Shown here piece by piece: positions 36,071 to 47,878 of a DNA stretch of 64,000 nt. The stretch comes from Amoebidium appalachense. Its lineage: Eukaryota > Ichthyosporea. Within the stretch, counting starts at the first letter, position 1. Each line of letters starts with the position of its first letter. Location: contig CAVNZM010000003.1 in assembly GCA_963693365.1 (NCBI GenBank), positions 10,292,001 to 10,356,000 on the forward strand. Reading direction: 5' to 3'. The notes under the pieces are model-generated. The model was not told the origin of the DNA, searched no databases, and worked only from the letters and a program-made list of their open reading frames with translations. The position numbers and the translations under genes are program-made.

Positions 36071-37572
36071 TTAGTACAAAGCTGCCTGCACATCTGCACT
36101 ATCAGTCGCCTGTGCATCTACAGTGTCGCTCACCTGCGATGCATCCACAACGATAACATCGCTGTTTGCCTGCGTATCTACGCTAGTACCATCAATAGGC
36201 TGGGCATCCACACTAGTGTTATCAATAGGCTGCACGTCACTACCAGCCGCCTGCGCATCCACAATATTTGTCGCTTGCACGTCCACAATATTATTTGCCT
36301 GTGCATCCACAATATTATTCGCCTGCGCATCCTGAGTACCATTCATCAGTGTGTTCAAGTTTGTGCCACATGCCGGGTCGTCCACGCAACTCAGCCCGCT
36401 GGCATCACACGTACACAGCTTGCAGTTGAGGCTGGTGGTCGCACCGACTTCCACAGGCGTGCCGTCGAGGCCAACACACGTATTGGGGGCAGGCGTGGGG
36501 GCCGGAGCGGGTGTGGGGGCGGGGCATGTGATGGGCATACCGTTAGCATCAATGCACCCAATAGGCCCAGGTTGAGGGGCAGGAATCGGTGCTAGAGCCG
36601 GAGCTGGGGCCGACATGGGGGCAGGCCCTGAAAACGGTTGCAGTTTGAGTCGTAGGAGAGGGCACCGTCGTTGCAGCGGCAGAGGCACTGGCAGTTGTTG
36701 ACACGGCCAATACCCCCGTGGGTTAGGTCCCGGCCATCAGGAGTGCGGCAGGCACGGCCCTGGGCAGAAGCATTGCCGTTGCTAACGGTTGCTGCCGGCG
36801 TTGTTTGGGCGGGAGTCAGAGCCGGATTCCCCATTATTACCACGTGCACGGCCACCATTCAGGCCCAAGACATTGTTACCCTGGCCGTTATCGTTGCCGC
36901 CATTAGGCCGTGTGTATGCGATGTTGCCCTGCTGCTGCCCGTTGCACTTGCCGTCATTTCCCGTATTTCCCCACCTAAACGATCCGGGATTCGCGTTGTT
37001 GTCCGTGTTGTTTCTCAAATCGTTGTTTTTGTTCGAGCCATCGCCCGTTAACTTTCTATGGTTGCTCCCGTCCCGTGTCCCATTGTTTCTATCGAGCTCG
37101 TTACCGTCGTTCCTGTTAGAGGAATCGCCGCCATTTTTCCTGCCAAAGCCGTTACTTGCGTTGTTCCCTTGGGAGTCATCTTTCAGGCTACCGCCGTTTG
37201 TGTTGCCGCCGTTAAAGAAATTCCACCTTCCACCGTTAACGTTGTTGGACCCTTGCGCCGCGCCGTTAGCATTCATTTGCCGTTTCAATTTCCGTTGCAC
37301 TCGCTGGCCCACATGAGCTCATGTGCGAGGTACCGCTGCATGTGCAGTCGCAGACTCTGTCAGTCGCAGCTGCAGCCGTTGTAGTTCGTTTTATACCCGT
37401 ACTCGAGCCTGCCTCCGAGTCCGTTGGGCAGAGTGCATCCGGTGGCCGCAGGCGCTGGGGCAAACGAACCGGAGCCCAGACTCATGCTGCGGTTGCCTAC
37501 AGTAGGGAGAGCGGATACCTCGTGGAGAGAGAGGGCCGCGGCCACCGTCATAATGTACGCGTTTAGCTGCAT
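36071..37572 (-). pseudogene. Disrupted paralogue of a secreted Cys-rich, Asn/Gly-rich, Pro/Ala-repeat protein
   Basis: This is the inverted paralogue of the gene at 52694-53957. The N-terminus starts MQLNAYIMTVAAALSLHEVS, a clear signal peptide, and continues with the first Cys module (GCTLPNG...NGC). Relative to the paralogue there is a 22-nt insertion near 37350-37375 and an ~8-nt insertion near 37318, giving an in-frame TGA. Further frame changes occur near 37285, 36790 and 36660. Recognisable pieces in shifted frames are an Asn/Gly-rich middle (37312-36782), the module CRTPDGRDLTHGGIGRVNNC (frame 36858-36592) and a C-terminal frame (36688-36071). The last contains Pro/Ala repeats, a pacifastin/VWC-like Cys cluster (SLNCKLCTCDASGLSC) and a tail of DAQANNIV-type repeats. 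The tail is absent from the paralogue. Several frame breaks argue for a pseudogene, although consensus errors or small introns cannot be excluded. Confidence 0.65.
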
Positions 37573-37741
37573 TTTAGCTGTATGCTTGTTGGTGGTGGTG
37601 TCAATGAGGAAACTACGGCGTATATAGACGTAAGAACTGTTGTGATGAAGGGGGTTTTGAACGACTATGTGATAGATATATCATACAGAAAGCTTTGCCA
37701 GGAATGAGCGGACTGACTGAATTCGGGGACGGCGCCGGTTC

Positions 37742-37748
37742 ATTTATA
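37742..37748 (-). promoter_or_regulatory. TATA box of the left Cys-rich paralogue
   Basis: On the minus strand the sequence AACAAGTGTATAAATGAAC aligns with AGCAAGTATATAAACGGAAC in front of the right paralogue. Both are followed by a CAGTCAGT block. CCAATCA motifs lie just upstream in both (here near 37780-37812). Confidence 0.6.
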
Positions 37749-37759
37749 CACTTGTTGAT

Positions 37760-38856
37760 GTCTCTATTGTTACGATTCGATTGGTCGACATATTCTTATT
37801 TGTGATTGGCGGAACTCCGGGTCATGAACAGGGGGGGGATTACGAAAAAAAATCGACGTAATTACGATTAACGAAAGACCCCGGTACGAACAAGGTTAGG
37901 GTGCTGTCGTAACAGCTTCCGTATCAGATGTATAGCATTATAAACGCTTTAAGGCTCCCTAATATCTAACTGTACGTACTTTTTTCAATACTTCTGTTTA
38001 AGAACATATCTACAGCGCTTCTCATGAGCAATATCGAACCCGACAAGTGTCCAGGGCTTGTAAGTTTGCGATACTTAATTTGTAAAAACGCGTATTTGAG
38101 TTTTGTGACTCGAGGGGCGTTTTTGCTGGGCTTGCAGATCCCCAAGAACCCCCCCGTTACGATTAAGAAACTGTCCGTTACGATTGGCCAAAGGACAATA
38201 CGGTTAAGCTGGCCAACCCCAGCCCAACCCTGGTCATGAAATTCCCTCTTGACTGGGATTTATTGATCAGTGGTCCACTGTATATGAAGGCAACGTGCAG
38301 CCACAGGCTACATGACCACGAAAATAACCGACTTCGAGAGCCACAGCGATGAAATAGAGCCACAGCGATGAAATAGAAAATAAAACAACAAGTGACCAAA
38401 GGACACCAGCGGGCAAAGGTACAAGTGCACGTGTATGCGTGAAACTAGTTTGCTCCAACTAGTCGTATGCAGCGATGATGACCAGGCCCCACTCCGCAAG
38501 AAGACATCATTACTGCTGCCCCCCAACAGGCCCCCCTCAAAACCTACCGGGGCACAGCAAGCACGTCAGCCCTTTAAAGAGCAATTGCAGACCAAATCCA
38601 AGCGAGAAAACAATCCCCACGGGCCCGTCCCCTAGAAAACCCGCAGAAGCTGTCTCTAACTCTTTGATAAGGTGGCCTAGTTGTGGCAGGACACACAAGA
38701 AAACACAACTACAGAATGCACGCAAGCAAACCCAGTCATTGCCATACTGCTGAACTGAAGGCTGAAAACACGGCAGCCACAAGGAAAGCTCCTCGACAAC
38801 CCAGTAGCTACCCCTCCACTCAAGCAGCGCAGAAGCAGTTGAAGAAGTTGCAGCAG
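37760..38856. other. Unique spacer upstream of the left Cys-rich copy
   Basis: I see no gene. Short frames such as 38435-38635 have no recognisable content. Confidence 0.4.
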
Positions 38857-40735
38857 CTGTAAAATTCTATAAGTATTTGGGACGGAGGCAGAGACACAGT
38901 GGTGCAGTGTGAAAACACCACAGACACACAACAACAAAACACGGAACGATCGGAGCAGTGTACACAACAGACATCAATGTTTAGACACGGCTGAACTCAA
39001 TTTATTTCGATCTCGCATAAATACTTAAAATTCCCTTAAGTCAAATCCATACATGATTTCCGACCAGTCGGAAATCAGATCTATGTCTAAAATAACCAAT
39101 CACAATTAACTGATTATTTCCCGGATAGATCCGGAGACACAGGAACGCACACTATAGGTCACAGCTATAAGAAAGTAATGAGGTGAAAAGTAACGAGGAA
39201 AGAGGTGTTGTTTCTAACATATCACCGGCTACAAAGACTCAGACATTTTCTGACTAAGTCTACTGATTGGATGTACAGTACGGCAAGACACAAAACAAAA
39301 GTGGTTGACTAAGCTATGAATCATACATGACAAGCTAAAGTGTAACCTAAGTGTTTTTCTACCAATCAAAACATAACGAGTAATATAAATCTACTCAACG
39401 TATATTAGTGAGAAAGAAATATAATTATGTGAAAGAAAACAAGGGAGAAAAGAAAGAGAAAAGAAAGAAGAAGAAGGAGGAAAAAGAAAAGAAAGCAGGA
39501 CAGAAAACACGAACACGAAAACACAGTTGTAACCGAAGTGTTGTAATACGTAGTATTTACATATGGTAAGATCTTCTCAGTTTGTGTTATGTTTCAGTTC
39601 ATATGCTTAGTGTAAATGCCACGCTCCTATTATGTAAAGTGTAGCATCGATCTCCGATATGCTTGTATACTTGCAATCGTGTTGTATCGGCTTTAATCGT
39701 GTGTTGTAATATCGATTAGAATATTTATATGTGTGCACACGGATCCACCCACTCAGGGATAGACGTGTACATGTTTGTGTGTACATAAATATCTCTGGTT
39801 ATAGTTATGTATTACTATCTTGTTTGTTGATCTGTGCTCTCCTTTTCTTTCTCTTTCTCCTTCCTTATTTTTCTTTTCTTTCTCTCCTTGTCTTCATGTG
39901 TATAATCGTATTTCTTTTCTACTAATATATGTTAGGTAGATTTGTGTTACCGTAATACGTGTTCATTGGACGGTAACACACTTAGGCTACACTTAGAATA
40001 ACATGTGTGTTTAGACTTCATTAATTTACTTTAGTTTTCATGTGTTGCCGGGCTTTAACCAATCATCAAGGTTAAGTGTGATATGTCTGAGTCTTTGCAG
40101 TGTGTCATAGGTTAGAACTTCCTTGATGATGACACGAGTTGATCTTAACTAGTGTCTGTGTCCTATCGTGTACGTCTCCGCGTACCAGATCTCTCTGAAA
40201 GCAATTGGTTCTTAGTGATTGGTTTCATTAGAGATAGATCTGATTTCCGACTGGTCGGAAATCATGTATGCATTAGACTTAGAGGAATTTCAGGTATTTA
40301 TTCGAAGATCAGAATAAATTGATTTCAGTCGTGTCTAAACATTGATGTCTGTAGTGTACACTGCTCCGATCGATTCCGTGTTTTGTTGTTATGTGTGTCT
40401 GTGGTGTTTTCACACTGCACCACTGTGTCTCTGCTTTCATCCCAAATACTTATATAATTTAACACGAAGATATTCATGTACACATAAACTTGTACACGTT
40501 TCTCCCTCACTGGGTAGACTCGTGTACCTATAATCAGTTGCTGTAATCGATATCTAAACACAGTCACGAATATAGCCGACACAGCATGTCGATTACAAGT
40601 ACTCAAATACACTGGAGATCGGTGTCATAATTTACGTACAAGGAGCACTTCTTTTACACTAAGTAAATGAACAAAAACATAACACGAACTGAGAAGATCT
40701 TACAATATGTAGATACTACGTATTACCGCAGCAGC
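38857..40735. mobile_element. Palindromic repeat complex of LTR-like sequence
   Basis: Four blocks can be read: A (38857-39520), B (39541-39805), A' (40455-39810) and B' (40733-40455). A' is the reverse complement of A at roughly 80% identity and includes the exact block ATTTCCGACCAGTCGGAAAT. B' is the reverse complement of B and begins GTAATACGTAGTAT. B and B' therefore form terminal inverted repeats of about 270 bp around A', with an extra inverted copy of A outside. Block A' read on the plus strand has an AATAAA, then a GTGTTTT...CACTGTGTCTCTGC end that resembles the LTR-like copies at 42.3 and 48 kb. No coding sequence is present. Confidence 0.65.
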
Positions 40736-41665
40736 CCACCGCCAATAGCTCGCGTAGAAGCGTAGATAGCGTGTAGAAGTCACCGTAAGTTGCAGTGGGC
40801 CACCAGATGTCGAAGAAACCACTCCTCAAGCGAGAAACTCCGCGGAAGGGAGATGTCCCCACACTCTCACAGCAGTAGGAATAGACAAGGCCGCACTACA
40901 CACACACAGTGTCACGTTCCCCTGAGTGGGACCCTTCCCACCACAAAAAGAAAAAACGAAAGCCTTTATATACCTGCCATGGTGAAGAATCGGGAAAAAA
41001 ATTGAAGTGACAGCTAAGAGATCGAAGTAAAAGTGAAGTCCATTATATTCAAAATCACTGTGGAATTTGCCTTGAGGTTGTGTCATTCTGTGGTGCCTTC
41101 AGAAATTTATGTAAATAATACATTTTGAATATATTTTGTTTTTTTTAGGGGCTCAAATAAGTCGAATGAGTTGAAGGCCTCAGACGTAGATAAGCCGCTT
41201 TCTTCAGCCTCAATAAGTGAATACAATGATGTAATGTAATTCCAGCTAGTTCGGCCCGGCCGCCCGGGATGGGGATCGTACAGTCTGAGATTGTTTTTTT
41301 TATTTTATCCTGTTTTGTTCCCGGAGGTACCCCTTGGAGCCCTCAGGGGGAACTACCGTCTTCCACCCAGCACCGACAGTACTCTAGCTAGGGTGCTACG
41401 ATGCTATTAGCTAAAACTAACACACCTTTAACAGTCGATCCTAACTATATGGACACACTTTACCCAGGGTATCAACCCCAGCCACGCCGGTGGGTAGTCT
41501 GACAGTGGAATACCCACAACCATTTTCCCTCTACCGCAGTAGGTACTGTTCAAATTAGAATTAGAGCTGCTCGACGCTTGTTTGTGTGCTGTATTCAAAG
41601 CTGTAGTCGGAAACTAGGCTACATTTACAAATTCCAATTTGATTGCCGCGGCTGACGACACATTC
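40736..41665. other. Unique spacer; no gene seen
   Basis: Mixed unique sequence, with no supported ORF and no clear repeat boundary. Confidence 0.4.
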
Positions 41666-41815
41666 CAAATGAGTATTTTTGATGAATCATTGCAAAGCGG
41701 GCCAATCCGGGCCGCCGGCCACGTATCGATTGGGGCCATTGCAAATGAGTATTTTTGACGAATCATTGCAAAGCGGGCCAATCCGGCCGCCGGCCACGTA
41801 TCGATTGGGGCCCCA
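41666..41815. repeat. Tandem duplication, about 77-bp unit
   Basis: Two near-identical copies begin CAAATGAGTATTTTTGA and end CCACGTATCGATTGGGGCC. Confidence 0.9.
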
Positions 41816-41916
41816 GCGGGGGAGCCCGAGCCAGTGCCAAGTGGCTACCCCACTGCCACAGTGCCACGGACCACGGTCCGTGAGCTGTGCCAGCTGGAGA
41901 GATGAGTAGGGGAGAG

Positions 41917-42063
<147 letters not shown>

Positions 42064-42283
42064 TCATCTTCACTTAATTCTCAGCAAGACTTAGAAGTTG
42101 AGTTTGGTATTTATTTATTAGTTGTTGTAGTTTGTTTCCTTTTCCTTTCTTCATTTCTTTCTTTCTTTTCCGTTTCCGTGTACACGACATCTTAGATCTG
42201 TGTACGTATCGACATACTTAGCTCGCGCACACGTATTGTCGTTTGCGTCAAAATCTATATATGTCATCCAATCATATCTCGTT

Positions 42284-42765
42284 TGTATTTTCCCAAATAT
42301 AGTAACTTACATTCCTTTCTCATTCCTTTCCCACGACGTAGCATTGTGCTATGTTCTTCAACTATTAGGAATAATTATATTTAGACGTGTTATGATAAGA
42401 ACATGTATAAATATATGTTATGAATTAATAGTTACATAAGTGGTTTCATTTTATTAAATGTTTCCGTGCTTTTATTAGAAGTTTCTTTCATTAGAGGATT
42501 GAGTTTTATATTCTAAATGTCGACAGACATTTTATTCGATATATTTTACACTCATAGTTTTCATTCTTTTGATTGGTTTATCGTTTCACATTCCCAAGTA
42601 TAAAAGGGACCTCATCTTGAAATAAATCACAAGCAGTCGTATTCACTTCCTATGGTTCCAGAAATCGTTCCTCCTCTCCGGTTGTGTTTTTCCCGTGTGT
42701 CTTTGTGTTGTGTTTTACATAACACCCATCTGTGCTCTCTGCTTCTCCGTTTACCCACACAAAAT

Positions 42766-42768
<3 letters not shown>
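42284..42768 (+). mobile_element. LTR-like repeat, left copy (plus orientation)
   Basis: It is homologous in inverted orientation to 51690-51549 joined to 48405-47961, at roughly 80-85% identity. In this orientation it holds a TATA-like GTATAAAAGGGACC near 42598, an AATAAA near 42621 and an end reading GTGTTTTACATAACACCC...CTCTGCTTCTCCG. That order (TATA, then polyadenylation signal, then a short terminal part) fits an LTR. Confidence 0.65.
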
Positions 42769-42808
<40 letters not shown>

Positions 42809-43501
42809 AGAGAGAGGAGGGGAGGGAGTTAGGATGGGGGGGAGAGAGCTGAAGAAGAGGGCCAGGGATCCGAAGAGAGGGAGGGAGGCCTAGGGAGGGT
42901 TGTCACAGAGCGGCCCGGGGAGAGCTCTGAGTACCAAGTACATCTTGACCAACCTGAAATGAAGCCAACTAGCTATAGTCCGCGAGTCTCGGTTCCTCGA
43001 TCGAGTGGCAGCGTATTAGTAGTAGACTAGTAAACTTTGAAAATGAAGCCTTGTTGCAAGACAACCGTTATCAAATACGCATTAACTCAGTATACATACA
43101 GCTAGGCTTCAAAAGAACTTGAAGGGGGTTTGCACACTTCATGCAAAAGAAAGACCCAACTTCAGTGGTAACTTGCAACTTGTAAGCACTGCCTGAAGGG
43201 ATCCAAAATTAGAACTTGGGCAGTGCACACCATCTCCACCAATCAATCCAAGAACGGTTCGCCGGTTCAAACCGCCAGACCGTGGTTTGCGATGTCAAAC
43301 CGAACCGAACTGCTACGAGCCGGTTCAGACCGGTCGAACCTTGCATATGTGTCACTGAGGGTATCCCGGTGTGATTTGCCATGTTTGTGCGCGCGTATAC
43401 AAGCGTGTGTGAATACCCGTGAGTGTGTGTGAAGTGTGTGTGGGAGGTATTTTTCCTGGGGGAGTTAAACGGTAGTTGGTCCTCCGCCTGAAAACTTGTT
43501 C

Positions 43502-43534
<33 letters not shown>

Positions 43535-44053
43535 TGCCTCCATCCTTCGGCCCGGTTGGCCGGCCACGGCTCAGACTGTAAACCGCTCAGACCGCGATTT
43601 GGGTGGTCAAACCGAACCGAGCCGAACCGTGAGGGTGTGTGTAATGTATTGCCACCAATAGTTAAATTTGTGCCACAGCGAGTTTGGATTGGCCATGATC
43701 GGTCAATCAGTTTGTCCCTACACATAGATCTAGTCTCATCATCTAGAATTCGAGATCGAATTCAACTGCAGGGTCCAGACTCCAGAGTCTGGACATGCTT
43801 GTGTAGCATTACTTCCTATTATTGAACGAAACTTTGATAAAATAATTATTTTATGATTTACTGTTAGCTTTAAAAAATATATATTTGCGAGAACGGCCTG
43901 ATAATAGTTTAATGAAAGTTCGTTTTCCGAGAACCGCGGCCAGGCAAAGCCTCTAGATAGCTGTTGGAATACGTCACCATGTATGACAGCAAGAGCATTG
44001 AAGTATGTATGTGTCCTAGCTTGTTTGTATTCGTGTCTGCTTTCCTCCTTTGT

Positions 44054-44147
<94 letters not shown>

Positions 44148-44439
44148 CCCCCCCCCCCCCCCCCCCCCCCCCCGTATCTCTCTCTCCCTTGTTTCTGTGG
44201 GCACAGATATCGGTAGATCTGTGCACACCTGGCTCTCTTGCCTGATAAGAACTTATTGTGTTTTTATTTCTGTTTGCTCTCCTCTGTTTATCTGAGAGGT
44301 AGCGTGATTGGCTAGCCTCACTCGTTGTCTTTCCTTTATTTCAAAATGGCTTAGTTTTGTTCTCAAAAGGATGGCTCGCCAATAGTCGCGAGCGAGTACA
44401 TCTGTAGATTGTGTTGTGCATTCCTGTCTGTTAATATAT
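42769..44439. other. Spacer with simple repeats and a duplicated CGAACC-rich motif
   Basis: GA repeats lie at 42770-42830 and CT repeats at 44060-44143. Two related blocks rich in AACCGAACCG and CCGGTTCA occur near 43260-43340 and 43570-43635. No gene is supported. Confidence 0.5.
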
Positions 44440-44930
44440 GTGTGTTGTGATTGGACAATAGATATATATGGAATTCGGTTTATTGCAAAGTGTCATCACT
44501 TTGAAAGTGTCGACTGTCAGGAAATATATGTATTTAAATAAGTTTCTTTATAGAGACGAACATAAATATATATGTGAGTTAATAGTGACTAGATGTATAA
44601 TTACTTAATTTATTTAAGTAAGAGTTTCTACACTTTAGTTTAATCGGAAGTTGGAATGTGTATGCTCTGTCGGAATGTGTTTTTCTATCTTCTGATAGAA
44701 CCGATTGGTTCTCCCTCTTTAGTTGTGATAAGGTGATAAGTCGCAAGTACAAAAGGAACCGAGAGCACAATAAAGATTCAGTTGTTGTTTGAAATCTTTC
44801 AATGTCTCGTGAACAACTCCGATTGCCCTCTCATTAATGTGTTAAGTCGTGTTTTACATGACACCTCTGTGCACTCTGCTCCCTTAGACCCGTACAAAAC
44901 AACAATAGCACGTTCCAACCCTCCGCCGCC
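44440..44930 (+). mobile_element. Diverged third LTR-like copy
   Basis: It resembles the LTR-like copy at 42.3-42.8 kb: a CAAGTACAAAAGGAACC block, an AATAAA near 44770, and an end reading GTGTTTTACATGACACCTCTG and CTCTGCTCCC. Divergence is much higher and its boundaries are uncertain. Confidence 0.45.
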
Positions 44931-45443
44931 GGCACGCCTACACATGACGCCTAGGCCTGTGTATCATAATTAGCGCCATACAATAGTTGTACTTGAGCAT
45001 TGACGGCATTATTTCGTGATTTAAAATATAGTTTTCCCAGTCGAAATAAAGTTCACATGCCCTTTTGCGCGGTTTGATCTGAATCATCCGATAATGATGA
45101 TTCATGACTTGGAGGCGTGCGCAACGGAGTCCCCGGCGCCGGCCTACAACTCGGGAGGCATGCGCTGGTTCCCCCGCACATTAGAGAAGGTGGCAGCTGC
45201 TGACTGTTCAACTTATGTACAAGGTTTCTCCACTTTTTTCTTTTTAGTTAAATCCATGTGATTTTAAAAGATAGCTGAAAGCGCATTCCCTCTGGAATAT
45301 ATGACTTTTGGATTTTGTCCTGGTGCAGAGACTAGCGATCTTGCTAGCCTTGAGATCACAACCTAACCACTGCCGATGGTTGTGATGACGCCAGTAAAGG
45401 CGTGCTGGCTTTTACCCCAGCGAGAAGAGGATGAGAAAAAGAT

Positions 45444-45515
45444 GATCCCGACGGGATTTGAACCCGCGACCCCTCTAACTCCGGTCGAGTGCTCTACCAA
45501 CTGAGCTACGAGATC
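45444..45515 (-). tRNA. tRNA-like sequence, probably a SINE head or pseudo-tRNA
   Basis: It folds as a 72-nt cloverleaf: acceptor GATCTCG/CGGGATC, D arm GCTC-AGTTGGTA-GAGC, T arm with TTCAAAT. The anticodon loop is CCGGAGT, nominally GGA (Ser). A real tRNA-Ser has a long variable arm, which is missing. Position 33 is C instead of T, and the anticodon stem has a G-A mismatch. Pol III A and B boxes and a T5 terminator are present. Confidence 0.55.
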
Positions 45516-45808
45516 GGTTAAGATCTCGCAGGCCACCAGCCGATCATGATCTGTGCGATCGGACTGGATAACGATACCATCTTCCAACATCCCCACTCAG
45601 GACGAATCGCAGAATCAGGTTAGGGTGGACTGCCCCCTCAGTCCCCACTGAACCCCTGTTCATGCTACCATTTTGGATTTTGTCCTGGTGCAGAGACTAG
45701 CGATCTTGCTAGCCTTGAGATCACAACCTAACCACTGCCGATGGTTGTGATGACGCCAGTAAAGGCGTGCTGGCTTTTACCCCAGCGAGAAGAGGATGAG
45801 AAAAAGAT

Positions 45809-45880
45809 GATCCCGACGGGATTTGAACCCGCGACCCCTCTATCTCCGGTCGAGTGCTCTACCAACTGAGCTACGAGATC
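45809..45880 (-). tRNA. Second tRNA-like sequence of the tandem pair
   Basis: It is identical to the copy at 45444-45515 except for one base in the anticodon loop (CCGGAGA). The same reservations apply: class I shape with a nominal Ser anticodon and C at position 33. Confidence 0.55.
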
Positions 45881-46285
45881 GGTTAAGATCTCGCAGGCCA
45901 CCAGCCGATCATGATCTGATTCATGCGATCGGACTGGATAACGATACCATCTTCCAACAGTTAAATCCATGTGATTTTAAAAGATAGCTGAAAGCGCATT
46001 CCCTCTGGAATATATGACCACAGTTATTTCTGTGAACCCATTTTGGGGGTTGGGAGACTCCGAGAGGTTCAACTGAAAATTTTGAAATCCAGCCTGAGAA
46101 AGAAAATGTATCCGGTCAAAATTTATAATTTATACTTGCTTTCATTGCTTTATTGGCTCGACTCACACTACACAATACCGGATCGAATCGTCCCAAAATA
46201 CACAAACCCGTCCCGGCCCACTGGACCGAATCCACTAGCAGCTACTGCTATCGAGGGAGCACACACCCCCAGGCACACACACACA

Positions 46286-46336
<51 letters not shown>

Positions 46337-46399
46337 TGTGCAGATATCTATGTTAAGTGCGTCCGCGCGCGCAGGCGTGTGTGTGGTGTCCGCGTGCGC

Positions 46400-46402
<3 letters not shown>

Positions 46403-46444
<42 letters not shown>

Positions 46445-46485
46445 ACGGTGTGTGTGTGTGTGTGTGGGTGGGTGGGTGGGTGGGT

Positions 46486-46534
<49 letters not shown>
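46403..46534. repeat. (GT)n microsatellite with a GGGT block
   Basis: GT repeat interrupted by CACGG and by a (GGGT)n stretch near 46467-46490. Confidence 0.95.
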
Positions 46535-46536
<2 letters not shown>

Positions 46537-46893
46537 GAAAGTAAGCTTGAAAGCTGCGACGGGGAAAGAAAATATGTGCGGTCGGGAGGGTGGGCGATGA
46601 GAGAGGAGGCGACGGGGAATATGCTAATAGACGACCGTCGGCTTATATACCCATAAGCCTCCTCTACCAGGCCGCTGATTGGCCACAGAACCATTGTGGC
46701 CCAATCAGACGACCGAAGAATAAGTTAATAAATGGAATTGTCCAATCAATTCAGACATTTATAACTTATACTTGCTACCTACGTCCACTATATACGGATT
46801 TTTGCTCTGCAACGACAACTAAAACCCACTAGATTAGTGTCGATCAAATTTCACAAAACTTTACATAATATACAGTACATTTTTGAGCACAGT

Positions 46894-47878
46894 TTACGAC
46901 AGTCGCACAGGGTCTAACTCGCGCAGGTCGCTGATGTACTCGTGGTCATCGGGGGTAGGGACGTGGCCCAACCCGTAGTTGTCCTCAGGGGTTTGGCCGG
47001 TGAGATTCCACACCCCCAGGTGCTTGATGGCTGGAAAGGGGATGCCAATTGCACGAGCAGCGCCGACCATGCCGTGACGGAGGCAGTGCCAGGTGATGCC
47101 GGTAGCCAGGGCGGGGAGCACGCCGAGGGCCTGCACCGCGCTGCGCAGCCAGCTGACGTCCTTGGTAGCGTTGGTGCAAGAGGGGGCTGGTGGGCTGCCG
47201 GATGTGCGCGCAGGCGCGCAGTAACAGCTGTGCGCACATGGGGGGAACCATGCGGTGGCGCACAGAGGGCTGAATCTACTTGCCAGCTGCCTGCTTGATG
47301 GTTCGAAAGGTCAGGTGGAGGCGTCGGGCTCCAGTGGGGGTGGGGTCCCCCCAGGTCAGGTCCCCCACCTGTACTGCAGCAGCGGTGCTCCACCGTAGGC
47401 CAAACAGGTAGCTCAACAGCATCCCCGCTAGCCAGCGGTCACCGTCGGGGTCCTGCCGGCCCAGCTGTGCGATGAGCAGGCCGGTGACCCAGGGTGCGTC
47501 AAACCGTTTTGGGTCGGGCGGGGTGGCGGTGGTGGTCTGGTAGGCCCTGCCGTAGGACTTCTTGATGGTTGCAAGGATGGCCTGGTCCAAATAGGGAATG
47601 TGCCACAGCAGGTGTACCTGGCGCAGGGCGGCAAACTTGCAGTCTGACGTGCTGGGGTGGTACGGGCGCGCTAGCAGGTGAGCCGCATAAGCCAAAGCTA
47701 CGTGTTCGGTAAGGGGCCAGGCAGCTAACTCGTGGGTGGCGCAAAAGGTGAGGTACTGGATTACCTCGGCTTGATATGCGCGCCACGTGTTCGCACTGAG
47801 GAGCTGCTCCACCTGTCCAGCTGCTGGCCAGTGGGGCGCAGGTTGCCAGGCAGTGACGAAATTACCGCCGCACGCCAC
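46894..47878 (-). pseudogene. Tyrosine recombinase of a mobile element, frameshifted
   Basis: The frame 47878-47276 encodes a SAM-like core-binding domain (TWRAYQAEVIQYLTFC) and the start of the catalytic domain with the first Arg (LFGLRWSTAAAVQVGDL). It stops at TAG 47276. A second frame ending at 46894 continues with HCLRHG (the HxxR box), IKHLGVW (the third box) and a downstream EDNYGLGH with a candidate nucleophile Tyr. One frame change between about 47275 and 47170 separates the halves. Such enzymes are encoded by DIRS, Ngaro and Crypton elements. I see no reverse transcriptase, RNase H or GCR1-type domain nearby, so the class is open. The open frame starts about 80 bp inside the right LTR-like copy and is transcribed away from it. 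Confidence 0.75.

Larger units (their letters stand above)
45247..46018 (-). mobile_element. Tandem pair of tRNA-derived elements inside a flanking direct repeat
   Basis: Two nearly identical units (45305-45590 and 45671-45960) each contain a tRNA-like sequence followed downstream by a run of five T. They are separated by 80 bp of unrelated sequence. A 59-bp direct repeat beginning GTTAAATCCATGTGATTTT flanks the pair at 45247-45305 and 45960-46018. The arrangement looks like SINE copies plus a segmental duplication. Confidence 0.65.

Noticed and set aside
45444-45880. Two functional tRNA-Ser(GGA) genes
   Set aside because: There is no long variable arm, position 33 is C and the anticodon stem has a mismatch. 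The copies sit in repeated units, so tRNA-derived elements are more likely.
46140-46770. Shared TTTATAATTTATACTTGCT near 46122 and 46757 as terminal repeats of the recombinase element
   Set aside because: The match is about 20 bp and direct in orientation, with no similarity continuing on either side. It is too short to define element ends.
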